NCBI GenBank assembly: GCA_017428485.1
Contig: JAFRQT010000038.1
Coordinates: 1-62,556, forward strand
Length of the DNA stretch: 62,556 nucleotides
Reading direction: 5' to 3'
Origin: Bacilli bacterium
Lineage (GTDB): Bacteria; Bacillota_I; Bacilli_A; RF39; UBA660
Part shown: piece by piece, positions 53,283-62,199 of the stretch
How positions within the stretch are numbered: position 1 is the stretch's first letter
How the letters are laid out: every line of letters starts with the position of its first letter
The notes under the pieces: generated by a model
Databases searched by the model: none
The model's input: only the letters and a program-made list of their open reading frames with translations
What the model was told of the DNA's origin: nothing
Position numbers and translations under genes: made by a program

Positions 53283-53837
53283 ATGAAAAATAAATTATTT
53301 ATTTCAATGTTGCCATTAAAAACTGAAAGATTAATTATAAGAATACCAAATTCGAATGATGTGGATTTAATGCTTAAAATGGATAAGCAAGAAGAAACAC
53401 AAAAGTTTTTAGGTGGAATTAAAAACAGAAGTAGAAAAGAAAGAGCAGAATTAATAAAAGCAAAAGAAGAAAAGAATAAAAGTGGATATGCAAGCTTATT
53501 AACTGTTTGCTTATTAGATGGAACTCCTATAGGATTTACAGGACTTAGTATTGATGAAAAATTAAACTGTGGAAAGCTTTCATACTTATATGACTATGAT
53601 TTTACTAATAAAGGTTATTGTACAGAGGCATGCCATATATTAATTGATACCGCATTTAATACATTAAAATTAGAAAAAGTATATGCTGATATTGTTGATG
53701 GAAATATTGCTTCTATGAGAGTATTGAAAAAACTTGGCTTTAAATTGATAGGTAGTAGGAAAGAAGATGTGCTTTTTCATGACTATGAATTGTTGATAAA
53801 TGACTATAAAGTAAGTAAAAATCACAAAAAACCTTGA
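53283..53837 (+). CDS. GNAT acetyltransferase (RimJ/RimL-like)
   Basis: 184 residues. LKTERLIIRIPNSNDVDLML at the start, YDFTNKGYCTEACHILIDTA for acetyl-CoA binding and NIASMRVLKKLGFKLIG at the end are typical of the RimJ/RimL subgroup. It transfers an acetyl group from acetyl-CoA to an amine, often a protein N-terminus; the substrate is unknown. A weak GGAGTTAAT site precedes the ATG. Confidence 0.87.
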   Translation: MKNKLFISMLPLKTERLIIRIPNSNDVDLMLKMDKQEETQKFLGGIKNRSRKERAELIKAKEEKNKSGYASLLTVCLLDGTPIGFTGLSIDEKLNCGKLSYLYDYDFTNKGYCTEACHILIDTAFNTLKLEKVYADIVDGNIASMRVLKKLGFKLIGSRKEDVLFHDYELLINDYKVSKNHKKP

Positions 53838-53862
53838 AAAATCAAAAATAATGTTGTATACT
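53834..53862 (+). promoter_or_regulatory. Promoter of tRNA-Arg
   Basis: TTGAAA (53834-53839), 17-base spacer, TATACT (53857-53862). Confidence 0.8.
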
Positions 53863-53881
53863 TTACTAGTCAATTCAAGTT

Positions 53882-53958
<77 letters not shown>

Positions 53959-53970
53959 TTTTTGATATTA

Positions 53971-53996
53971 AAACGTCTATTTTGACGTTTTTTTTT
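53971..53996 (+). terminator. Terminator of tRNA-Arg
   Basis: AAACGTC/GACGTTT stem with 6-base loop and T run. Confidence 0.85.
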
Positions 53997-54068
53997 GTAA
54001 AATAAAAGATGATTATTTGCAATAGAAAGTATATGAGGGATATAATATTTTTGATAGGAGACGATAGA

Positions 54069-55649
54069 ATGAATAAAAGTAAAAAAATTATATCAATAGT
54101 TCTAATAATAGTTTTAATTATAGTTGTAGGCTATTTTCTAGTTAAATATATTTCTAATTATACTGATAAAAAGAATTTTGTATCTAGTGCTCAAGAAATA
54201 TATAAATCTGCATTAAGAGAAAAGAATAGTGAAACAAAATATTATGATAGTAAGTCAAACAAATTATCTGGTGGTGATTTAAATTATCATATTGAATTTA
54301 ACAATGAAGGGAATGTTATATATTTTCTTGCATATGATAATGAACATGTTATTGAAATTGAGGAAATGAATGTTTCAGAAAAAGATTTTGAAGCTGATAA
54401 AAACTATAGCGATTTATCAAGTAAAAGCTATTCTGATGCTGTAAATTATAAGCACAATAGTCTTAATGAAAAATATCAAAATACTAAAAGTGAGTATAAC
54501 AAAGATGTGGCTGATAATTCTGGCGAGCAAATAGAAACACCGGAACCCGAACCGGAATCTAAACCAGAGCCAACTCCAGAGCCAGAACCATTACCAGATC
54601 CAATACCAATAAATCCAGATACAAATGATAAAAAAAATTCAGAAGAAACCAAATATAAAGTAATGTTTTATGTAAATGGAGGAACTGGAGGGCAAAGTAC
54701 AACAATTGAAGTTAAATATAATGAAATAATGCCATCAATAAGTAAAACTATTCCAACAAGAAATGGTTACACATTTATGGGCTGGTATGATAATATTGAT
54801 TATACAAAAGGTAAAGTATATTACAATGAGAAATGCGAAGCAACTAAATATTATGATAGAAAAAGTAATGTAGCATTATATGCTGGATGGAAGAAAAATA
54901 CCACAGTTGTAAAGCCAACAACTCCAACTCCAGATTCAACTACAACTAAACCTGTCAATAATAAAATAACATATACTATAAAGAGTGAATCATATTGTAA
55001 GCAAATAAGTGAGAAGGGACATACAGAAGGCTATTTAAATAGTACATATGAATATACTATATACATGGGTAGAGTACCCAATGGATGTTATAGTGTAGAA
55101 ATTACAAAAGTAACAATAGATGATAATGATAATGCAAAAATATATGTTAAGAATCATTATCCGAGCGTAACATCAATATGTACTCAAGCAATTGCATATC
55201 CATGTGCAACCGTAACATTTAGTAGAAAACCAAATACAATTGAAACTTTTGAGGCAAAAGAAACAGTTCAAACTCCTAAAGATGATAATCCTGGAGATTT
55301 AACATATTCTATTGATAAAACAACTAATTGTACTTCAAGTACATTACCTAAAAAGGCAGGATTATCAATTCAAACAACAACTGGTGGATATAAAGTGATT
55401 TTGGGATTAGGTCAAAAAAATAATGGTGGTTATTCAATAAAAATTGACAGTGTTAACATTGATAAAAATAACAATGTAATTATTAATGCAACAAGTACTA
55501 GTCCTGAACCTGGAAGTATGACAACTCAAGTTATTAACTATCCATGTGCTGTTGTCACTTTTAATAATACTCCTACTAGTGTAAAAGCATATATCGATGG
55601 CGTAGATGCTAATAATATATCAGATTATTCTGCTGGTAATTATAAATAA
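54069..55649 (+). CDS. Membrane-anchored protein with InlB-type and PrcB-like repeats
   Basis: 526 residues from ATG 54069, after TAGGAGACGATAGA. One N-terminal membrane helix (about 5-27), a variable region, a Pro/Glu linker (EPEPESKPEPTPEPEPLP), one InlB B-type repeat (about 198-280, TIPTRNGYTFMGWYDN and YAGWKK), then two related domains of about 100 residues (YTIKSESYC... and YSIDKTTNC...) that share GGYS/NGCYS, strand pairs and YPCA(T/V)VTF. These resemble the PrcB C-terminal fold. Each has a Cys pair that could bond. No sorting signal. Function unknown. Confidence 0.75.
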   Translation: MNKSKKIISIVLIIVLIIVVGYFLVKYISNYTDKKNFVSSAQEIYKSALREKNSETKYYDSKSNKLSGGDLNYHIEFNNEGNVIYFLAYDNEHVIEIEEMNVSEKDFEADKNYSDLSSKSYSDAVNYKHNSLNEKYQNTKSEYNKDVADNSGEQIETPEPEPESKPEPTPEPEPLPDPIPINPDTNDKKNSEETKYKVMFYVNGGTGGQSTTIEVKYNEIMPSISKTIPTRNGYTFMGWYDNIDYTKGKVYYNEKCEATKYYDRKSNVALYAGWKKNTTVVKPTTPTPDSTTTKPVNNKITYTIKSESYCKQISEKGHTEGYLNSTYEYTIYMGRVPNGCYSVEITKVTIDDNDNAKIYVKNHYPSVTSICTQAIAYPCATVTFSRKPNTIETFEAKETVQTPKDDNPGDLTYSIDKTTNCTSSTLPKKAGLSIQTTTGGYKVILGLGQKNNGGYSIKIDSVNIDKNNNVIINATSTSPEPGSMTTQVINYPCAVVTFNNTPTSVKAYIDGVDANNISDYSAGNYK

Positions 55650-55677
55650 ACTAACTTATATAGTTAGTTTTATTTTT
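55648..55677 (+). terminator. Intrinsic terminator
   Basis: AAACTAAC/GTTAGTTT stem followed by TATTTTT. Confidence 0.75.
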
Positions 55678-55706
55678 GTATGATATAATCTTTATTGGTG
55701 AATATT

Positions 55707-56576
55707 ATGGCTGAGATAACTACACATGTTTTTTTGGCAAAAGACATAAAAAATAGAATTAATTGTAACGATTCAATTAAGTTCTTTTCACTTGGACCAG
55801 ATGCATTTTTCTTTTCTAATAAAACCAAACCATTAGGAAATTATATGCATAGAAATAAAACTCTTTTGTTTTTTAAAAATTATATTAAATATATTAAAGA
55901 AAATAAATTAGAAAAAAACGATTATATTTTAGGAAGTTTATTTGGATTTTTATCACACTATGTACTTGATTATATGGTACACCCATATATATTTTATTTT
56001 GATCAGTTAAATAAAGATATGCATAGGATGTATGAAATGAGTTTAACTAAAAATATATTAAAATTACATAATGCTAATAATTATAAACTTTTTAATGAAA
56101 TTAAATGTGATAAAAACAAAGAAATTATTAAACTCTTAAATTACGTATTTAAAGAAACATTTAATTATGAAAACTATGGTTTGGAATATTATAAATCAAT
56201 AAATAGAGTAAGAAGAGTATATAGATTATTTAGATATGATAGATTTGGTATTAAAAAAGGATTTTATAAAATAATAGACTTATTTAGCAAAAGAAAAATA
56301 TCATTAATATCCTTTCATAATATTAAAGATGCTAATATGAATTTTGATCATAAAAAATGGAATCATCCTTGCAATATCAGAGAAAAGCATAATGAATCAT
56401 TAATAGATTTATACTATAAAAGTATAGATATAACAATTAATATTATAAATGAAATAGAACTAGTATTAGAAGATAAAAAAGATATTAATTATCTAGATAA
56501 TGTAATAAATAATTATTCATATGTTACTGGTAAAAATTGTGATGAATTACATAGATTCATTTCTTTCTATAAGTAG
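55707..56576 (+). CDS. Zinc-dependent phospholipase C-like protein
   Basis: 289 residues from ATG 55707 (a GTG at 55695 lies in the GGTGAAT binding site). AEITTHVFLAKDI, FFSLGPDAFFFS and LGSLFGFLSHYVLDYMVHPY carry the His and Asp pattern of the bacterial zinc-dependent phospholipase C family. No signal peptide is visible, so unlike secreted toxins it is probably intracellular. Substrate not known. Confidence 0.8.
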   Translation: MAEITTHVFLAKDIKNRINCNDSIKFFSLGPDAFFFSNKTKPLGNYMHRNKTLLFFKNYIKYIKENKLEKNDYILGSLFGFLSHYVLDYMVHPYIFYFDQLNKDMHRMYEMSLTKNILKLHNANNYKLFNEIKCDKNKEIIKLLNYVFKETFNYENYGLEYYKSINRVRRVYRLFRYDRFGIKKGFYKIIDLFSKRKISLISFHNIKDANMNFDHKKWNHPCNIREKHNESLIDLYYKSIDITINIINEIELVLEDKKDINYLDNVINNYSYVTGKNCDELHRFISFYK

Positions 56577-56579
56577 TTG

Positions 56580-56608
56580 TTGACATTTAGTATCAAAAGT
56601 GATATAAT
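56580..56608 (+). promoter_or_regulatory. Consensus promoter of the 283-residue gene
   Basis: TTGACA (56580-56585), 17-base spacer, TATAAT (56603-56608). Confidence 0.9.
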
Positions 56609-56618
56609 ATATCCCGTA

Positions 56619-56640
56619 AATCAAAAAGGGGGTTTTGATT
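56619..56640 (+). promoter_or_regulatory. Ribosome binding site displayed in a hairpin loop
   Basis: AATCAAAA-AGGGGG-TTTTGATT: an 8-base perfect stem whose loop is the binding site, ending on the base before the ATG at 56641. Confidence 0.7.
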
Positions 56641-57492
56641 ATGGGAATATTAGGAATTGTATTTAATATTATTAAACCATTATGGATTTGGGGGATTGCT
56701 GCTAGTGCAATTACAGCAATACCTGCATCTGGATTGGTCTTAAGAAATATTAATAAGAAAGATCCTGATTTTAAAAATTATTTAGAAAAAAGAGGACCAA
56801 TTAAGAATGCATTACTTTCTTTAAAATCAATCGCTAAAATATTTATCCCATTATATAATGTTATACATCCATTTCACAATTTAAGAAAAATATTAAGCGG
56901 TGTAAGTGTACTTAGAGATGAATGGAAGAAAAAAATATTAAGAACAGATGATTTATTAGAAGATGCTAAAAAAATTGGAACAAATACAAAGAAACTTGCA
57001 GTGGGAATTTTCGATAGAATTAGATATGGTAAAAAGAGAACTGATGAAAAAGTAGAAGAAAGTAAAGTTACTCCTACAAAAAGTAGCACACAAATAGTTA
57101 AACCAACTGTAACACAAACTAAAACTACTACACCAGTAGTTAAACCTGTAGTTACACAAACCAAAACTACTGCACCAGTAAAAACTGCAACACCAGTTAA
57201 ACCAATTGTTAAAACACAAGAAACTAAACCTGTTACTAGACAAAAGACATCACATGAGTTACTTAATGAAAAATTAAATGCTATAAATGCATCAAATTAT
57301 AATACAAGTGAGATTATAAAATATTATAAGGAACAATATTGGGCAGCAAGAAAAAGATACGATGCTTTATTAGAAGCTGGAATGGATACAACTGAAGAAA
57401 TGGATAGAATATTATTATTTTATAACAAATGTCAAGAATTTGAACAAATGAGAGGGTTAACTCAAAAACCAGCACAACTAGTAAGAAAATAG
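56641..57492 (+). CDS. Membrane-associated hypothetical protein
   Basis: 283 residues. Two hydrophobic segments (about 1-17 and 18-34), a basic region, then a Lys/Thr/Val/Pro-rich flexible linker with repeated PxxTQTKTTxPVxKP units (about 140-200), and a C-terminal helical domain (SHELLNEKLNAINASNYNTS onward). No known family. The promoter is near consensus and the start is embedded in a hairpin, suggesting strong transcription with translational control. Confidence 0.7.
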   Translation: MGILGIVFNIIKPLWIWGIAASAITAIPASGLVLRNINKKDPDFKNYLEKRGPIKNALLSLKSIAKIFIPLYNVIHPFHNLRKILSGVSVLRDEWKKKILRTDDLLEDAKKIGTNTKKLAVGIFDRIRYGKKRTDEKVEESKVTPTKSSTQIVKPTVTQTKTTTPVVKPVVTQTKTTAPVKTATPVKPIVKTQETKPVTRQKTSHELLNEKLNAINASNYNTSEIIKYYKEQYWAARKRYDALLEAGMDTTEEMDRILLFYNKCQEFEQMRGLTQKPAQLVRK

Positions 57493-57512
57493 TCAGCAAT
57501 GACTATTTTTAA
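57486..57512 (+). terminator. Intrinsic terminator
   Basis: AAAATAGTC/GACTATTTT stem overlapping the stop. Confidence 0.8.
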
Positions 57513-57558
57513 TTGCAACTTTTTTCTCTTATGTTATAATTATATAGAGGTAATATAT

Positions 57559-58641
57559 ATGAGGGCTGTTTATATTCATATACCATTTTGTAAGAGCATT
57601 TGCTCTTATTGTGATTTTTGTAAATTTCTTTATGATAGAAAATGGGTAGACTTATATTTAGATTCATTAAATCAAGAAATTACTGAATATTATGAAAATG
57701 ATAAAGTTAAATCTATATATATTGGTGGAGGAACTCCATCTTCATTGAGTATTGATGAAATAAATAAATTATTTAGTATTTTAAAAAAAATTAATGTTTC
57801 TGAAAACAATGAGATTACATTTGAATGTAATGTTAATGATATAAATAATGAACTTCTTAAGACATTACATATGAATGGAGTTAATAGGCTAAGTATTGGA
57901 ATTGAAAGTTTTAATAAAAATAACTTAGAATTTATGAATAGAAATCATAATAAAAAAGAAATATTTGAGAAAATTAAATTATGTAGAGAGTTAGGCTTTA
58001 ATAATATTAATGTTGATTTAATATATGCATTGCCAACAGAAAGTATGTTTACATTTAAAAGGGATGTTAGGAATATACTTAAATTAGGAGTAGAGCACAT
58101 TAGTACATATTCATTAATTATCGAAGATCACACTATGTTATATTATAATAATGTAAAACCTATTAATGAAGAATTAGATTATAGAATGTATAAATATATA
58201 TGTAAAAAGTTAAAGAAACAAGGCTATCATCATTATGAAGTATCTAATTTTTCAAAGTTAGGATATGAAAGTATACATAATTTAACATATTGGGATAATG
58301 AAGAATATTATGGATTTGGTCTTGGAAGTCATGGATATATAAATGATACTAGATATGAAAACTCTAGAAATTTAAATAAATATTTAAAAGGAGAATATAG
58401 ATTAAATGAATTATTAGTATCTGTTCAAGAAGAAATGGAAAATGAACTTATTTTAGGGTTAAGAAAGCTAGATGGAATAAGTATAAATGAATTCTATCAA
58501 AAATTTGAAAAAGATATTTATAAAGTATTTAAATTAGATGCTGCACTTGAAAAAGGTTATCTTGAAATGAGAGATGATAAAATATTTATACCAGAGAACA
58601 AGATATATGTAATGAATGAGATAATAAATATGATTATGTAA
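57559..58641 (+). CDS. hemW: HemW-like radical SAM protein
   Basis: 360 residues from ATG 57559, after AGAGGTAATAT; the frame upstream overlaps the previous terminator. IPFCKSICSYCDFCKF has the radical SAM cysteines C11, C15 and C18. YIGGGTPSSLSIDEI, NRLSIGIESFN and NVDLIYALP follow the HemW/HemN pattern. HemW is thought to deliver heme rather than oxidise coproporphyrinogen; no other heme gene is here to test that. Ends ten bases before the ABC exporter genes. Confidence 0.92.
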   Translation: MRAVYIHIPFCKSICSYCDFCKFLYDRKWVDLYLDSLNQEITEYYENDKVKSIYIGGGTPSSLSIDEINKLFSILKKINVSENNEITFECNVNDINNELLKTLHMNGVNRLSIGIESFNKNNLEFMNRNHNKKEIFEKIKLCRELGFNNINVDLIYALPTESMFTFKRDVRNILKLGVEHISTYSLIIEDHTMLYYNNVKPINEELDYRMYKYICKKLKKQGYHHYEVSNFSKLGYESIHNLTYWDNEEYYGFGLGSHGYINDTRYENSRNLNKYLKGEYRLNELLVSVQEEMENELILGLRKLDGISINEFYQKFEKDIYKVFKLDAALEKGYLEMRDDKIFIPENKIYVMNEIINMIM

Positions 58642-58650
58642 GGAGAAATT

Positions 58651-60360
58651 ATGAAAATATTTAAATTGATTGGTGAACTTAAAAAATATATTTTTATAAT
58701 GATGTTTTTTTCAGTCATTCATGTTTTTTGTGAATTATATTTGCCAGATTTAATGAGTGATATTGTTGATATTGGAATAAGTAATTCTGATACAAACTTT
58801 ATCATGAAAAAGGCAATTATTATGCTTGTGGTTGCTGTTATTTGTTTATTAGCCAACATTATAGTTGTTTATTCAACATCTAAATTTGCAAACAATTATG
58901 GATATAAAATAAGAAAAGCCTTATATAATAAAATTAATAGTTTTAGTAAAAGAGAAATAGATATGTTTGGTGCTTCAACATTAATAACAAGAAGTACAAA
59001 TAACGTAAGTAATATTACTTCTACATTTTCATTTGGATTAAGACTTATGATTTTTGCACCAATTATGGGTATTGGTGCTGCTGTTATGGGATATAAAACA
59101 GCTCCTAATCTTGCACATATTGTTGTTATTGCTGTAATTATATTAATGATTGCATTAATATTAATATTCACTACAGTATTTCCAAAATTTGAACTAATGC
59201 AAAAATTATTAGATAAACTAAATGCAAGTAGTCGTGAAATATTATCTGGACTTAGAGTAATAAAGGCATTTGATAAAGAGGATTATTTTAAAAAGAAATT
59301 TAATAAAGTTAATACAGACAATATGAAATTAAACATATTCTTAAACAAGATACTTTATTTAATCCAACCTTTAATGATATTAGTTGTTAACATTGCTACT
59401 ATAGTAATAGTATGGGTATCAACTGGATATTTAGAACTTGGAACATTAGAAATAGGTGCTATGATGGCGTTTATACAATATATGGCAACAGTCCTATTAA
59501 GCTTCTTAATGTTACTTGTAATTATTCTTAACATTCCAAGAGTATTGGTTTCATTTAGAAGAATTAATGAGATATTAAATGTCGAACCATCAATTGAAAA
59601 TAAAGGTAAGATTAAATTAACATCTCTTGAAAGTATTGAATTTAAAAACGTATATTTTAAATATGATAAAGCAGAAGATTATATACTTAAAGATATTAGT
59701 TTTAGAGTAGAAAAAGGTCAAAAAATCGGAATTATAGGTTCTTCTGGTAGTGGAAAAACTACAATTATTAATTTATTATTAAGGCATATAGATGTAACAG
59801 AAGGACAGATATTAATTAATGGAATTGATATTAAGGAATATGATATAGAAACACTTAGAAATATATTTGCATATACTCCTCAAAAAACATTATTGTTTAA
59901 AGGATCAATATATGAGAATTTAGCATTTGATGCTAAAATTCCAAATAATGTATTAGATAAAGTGGTAAAAGAGGCGGAAATAAAAGATTTTGTTAATCAA
60001 AATACAGAAGGTTATGACTATAAAGTTGAGCAATCAGCTGCTAATTTAAGTGGAGGGCAAAAACAAAGAATGTCTATTGCAAGAGCACTATTAAGTGGTG
60101 GTGAATGTTTATTGTTTGATGATTCATTTTCCGCTGTCGATTATATAACTGATAAAAAAATAAGAGATACCATTAGAAAAGATTATAATGACAAAATGGT
60201 TATTTTAGTAACTCAAAGAGTAGGCACAATAAAAGATTCAGATAATATTATTGTTATAGATGAGGGTAAAATAGAATCAATAGGGAATTATAAATGTCTT
60301 GAAAAGAGTAGTAAAGTATTTAAGGAATTTATATCATCTCAAAAAAGGGAGGTGTTATAA
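58651..60360 (+). CDS. ABC exporter half-transporter, degenerate-site subunit
   Basis: 569 residues: six membrane helices (about 1-310) and an ATPase domain with GSSGSGKTT (Walker A), NLSGGQKQRMS (signature) and CLLFDDSFSAVD. The catalytic Glu after Walker B is Asp and the H-loop His is Gln (TQRVGTI), the pattern of the degenerate partner in heterodimeric exporters such as BmrCD or TM287/288. It overlaps the next subunit at one base (TAATG). Likely exports drugs, lipids or peptides; cargo unknown. Confidence 0.93.
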   Translation: MKIFKLIGELKKYIFIMMFFSVIHVFCELYLPDLMSDIVDIGISNSDTNFIMKKAIIMLVVAVICLLANIIVVYSTSKFANNYGYKIRKALYNKINSFSKREIDMFGASTLITRSTNNVSNITSTFSFGLRLMIFAPIMGIGAAVMGYKTAPNLAHIVVIAVIILMIALILIFTTVFPKFELMQKLLDKLNASSREILSGLRVIKAFDKEDYFKKKFNKVNTDNMKLNIFLNKILYLIQPLMILVVNIATIVIVWVSTGYLELGTLEIGAMMAFIQYMATVLLSFLMLLVIILNIPRVLVSFRRINEILNVEPSIENKGKIKLTSLESIEFKNVYFKYDKAEDYILKDISFRVEKGQKIGIIGSSGSGKTTIINLLLRHIDVTEGQILINGIDIKEYDIETLRNIFAYTPQKTLLFKGSIYENLAFDAKIPNNVLDKVVKEAEIKDFVNQNTEGYDYKVEQSAANLSGGQKQRMSIARALLSGGECLLFDDSFSAVDYITDKKIRDTIRKDYNDKMVILVTQRVGTIKDSDNIIVIDEGKIESIGNYKCLEKSSKVFKEFISSQKREVL

Positions 60361-62123
60361 TGAAAAAGAATAATAATGTTCCATCTTTTGGAGAAATAAT
60401 TGCTAAAACTTTTAAGATACTAAAAGGATATAAAAGTGCTTATTTAGTAATTATTATATTCTGTTTATTAGCGGCATTATTTAATTCAATTGCACCTTAT
60501 TTCCTTGGATATGCAACTGATAGTTTATATAACTCTGTTAAATTAAAATTACCTTTTGATTATGGCTATTTAATTAGAATATTATTAATTGTATTATTAT
60601 GTTACTTATTTAATGCAGTTTGTACATATTTTAAGAGTTATTTATCATCTAAGTTAGGCCAAGAAATAGGTTATTCTTTAAGAAAAAAATTAATAGATAA
60701 AATTAATATTATTAAGTTAAGACATTTAGATTCAATGAAAAAAGGAGACATTATAAGTAAAATTACTAATGATGTTGAAAGGCTTACTGATAATTTAACA
60801 GAAATAATTCCAGAACTTATATATAATGGTGCACTTTTAATTGGAGTTATTATAATGATGTTTGTTTTAGATGTAAAACTAGCATTATTAACAATAACTG
60901 TAATTCCACTTACATATGTACTCTTATCTATTATTGTACGTAAAACTCAAAAATATTTTGAATTAAATCAACAAGCAATTGGAAATGTTAATTCATTTGT
61001 AGAAGAAAGTGTTACTAATAATGATGTAATAAAATCATTTAACAAAGAAAATTATTTTAATAGGAAATTTGATGGAGTAAGCAAAGATTTAGCAAACTAT
61101 GGTTTTAAGAGTAGTTTCTATAGTTCACTTGCTGTTCCATTTAATAAGGCAATAGGCAATTTAAATTATATTATCATTGTATGCATCGGTAGTATTTCTG
61201 TAATAAAAGGCAAAATGAGATTGGGTGCTATACAATCATTTATACAATATATGAGGGATTTTAATAGACCTATGAACGTTATTGCACAAGTTGTATCAAA
61301 CCTACAAATGGCAATGGCATCTGTTGATAGAGTATATGAAATACTAAATATGGAAGAAGAGGCAAATGGGAATATTAAAAAAACAACATTTAATCACTCA
61401 ATAGAGTTTAAGAATGTAACATTTGGTTATGTTGAAGGAAAACAAGTACTTAAAAACTTTAGTTTAAAAATTAATAAAGGTGAAAAAGTTGCACTAGTCG
61501 GCAAAACAGGTGCTGGTAAAACAACCATAGTAAATTTACTAATGAATTTCCATACTCATTATGATGGAGAAATATTAATTGATGGTGTAGAACTAAGAAC
61601 ACTTGATAAAAATGAATATAGAAAACTAATTAGTATGGTATTACAAGATACTTGGCTATTTGAAGGAACAATTAGAGAGAACATTTTATTTGACAAAAAA
61701 ATAAGTGACAAAGAATTAAAGAAAATACTCTCTAAATCAAAAATATTACATATGATTGAAGGATTACCAGGTGGACTAGATTATGTTATTAATGAAGAAA
61801 CTAACAATATGTCTGCTGGAGAAAAGCAACTAATGACTATTGCTAGAGCACTTGTGGCAAATCCTGAAATTCTTATATTGGATGAGGCAACTAGCAATGT
61901 AGATACAAGACTTGAATATTTAATTAATCAATCTATGAATAATCTTATGAAAAATAGGACTTCTATAGTTATAGCTCATAGATTATGAACTATAGTAGAA
62001 AGTGATAAAATAATTGTTATTAAAAATGGTACTATTTTAGAAAGTGGTACTCATAATGAATTGTTGAATCAAAAAGGTTATTATTATGAACTTTATAGTA
62101 GTCAGTTTGAATTAAATGAATAA
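60360..62123 (+). pseudogene. ABC exporter canonical subunit with in-frame TGA
   Basis: The intact frame would encode 587 residues: six membrane helices, then GKTGAGKTT, NMSAGEKQLMT, ILILDEATSNVD with catalytic Glu, and VIAHRL. A TGA at 61986-61988 then stops it after 542 residues; the same frame continues TIVESDKIIVIKNG to a TAA at 62121. Relatives read AHRLSTI, so TCA (Ser) has become TGA. The product would lose 44 C-terminal residues but keep all ATPase motifs including the H-loop, so partial function is possible. Confidence 0.85.
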
Positions 62124-62147
62124 AAGCACTTTATGAGTGCTTTTTAA
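62122..62147 (+). terminator. Terminator of the exporter operon
   Basis: AAAAGCACT/AGTGCTTTT stem, placed directly after the second TAA, which supports the longer gene end. Confidence 0.85.
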
Positions 62148-62176
62148 TTGCAAATTGATAACATTTTTTGTATAAT
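62148..62176 (+). promoter_or_regulatory. Promoter of the lipoprotein gene
   Basis: TTGCAA (62148-62153), 17-base spacer, TATAAT (62171-62176). Confidence 0.75.
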
Positions 62177-62199
62177 AAATATGATAATAAGGAGTATAT

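Noticed and set aside
61986..61988. TGA read as Trp (mycoplasma-type code)
   Set aside because: Relatives have Ser here, many genes end in TGA, Trp is encoded by TGG, and the tRNA-Trp and T-box both specify UGG.
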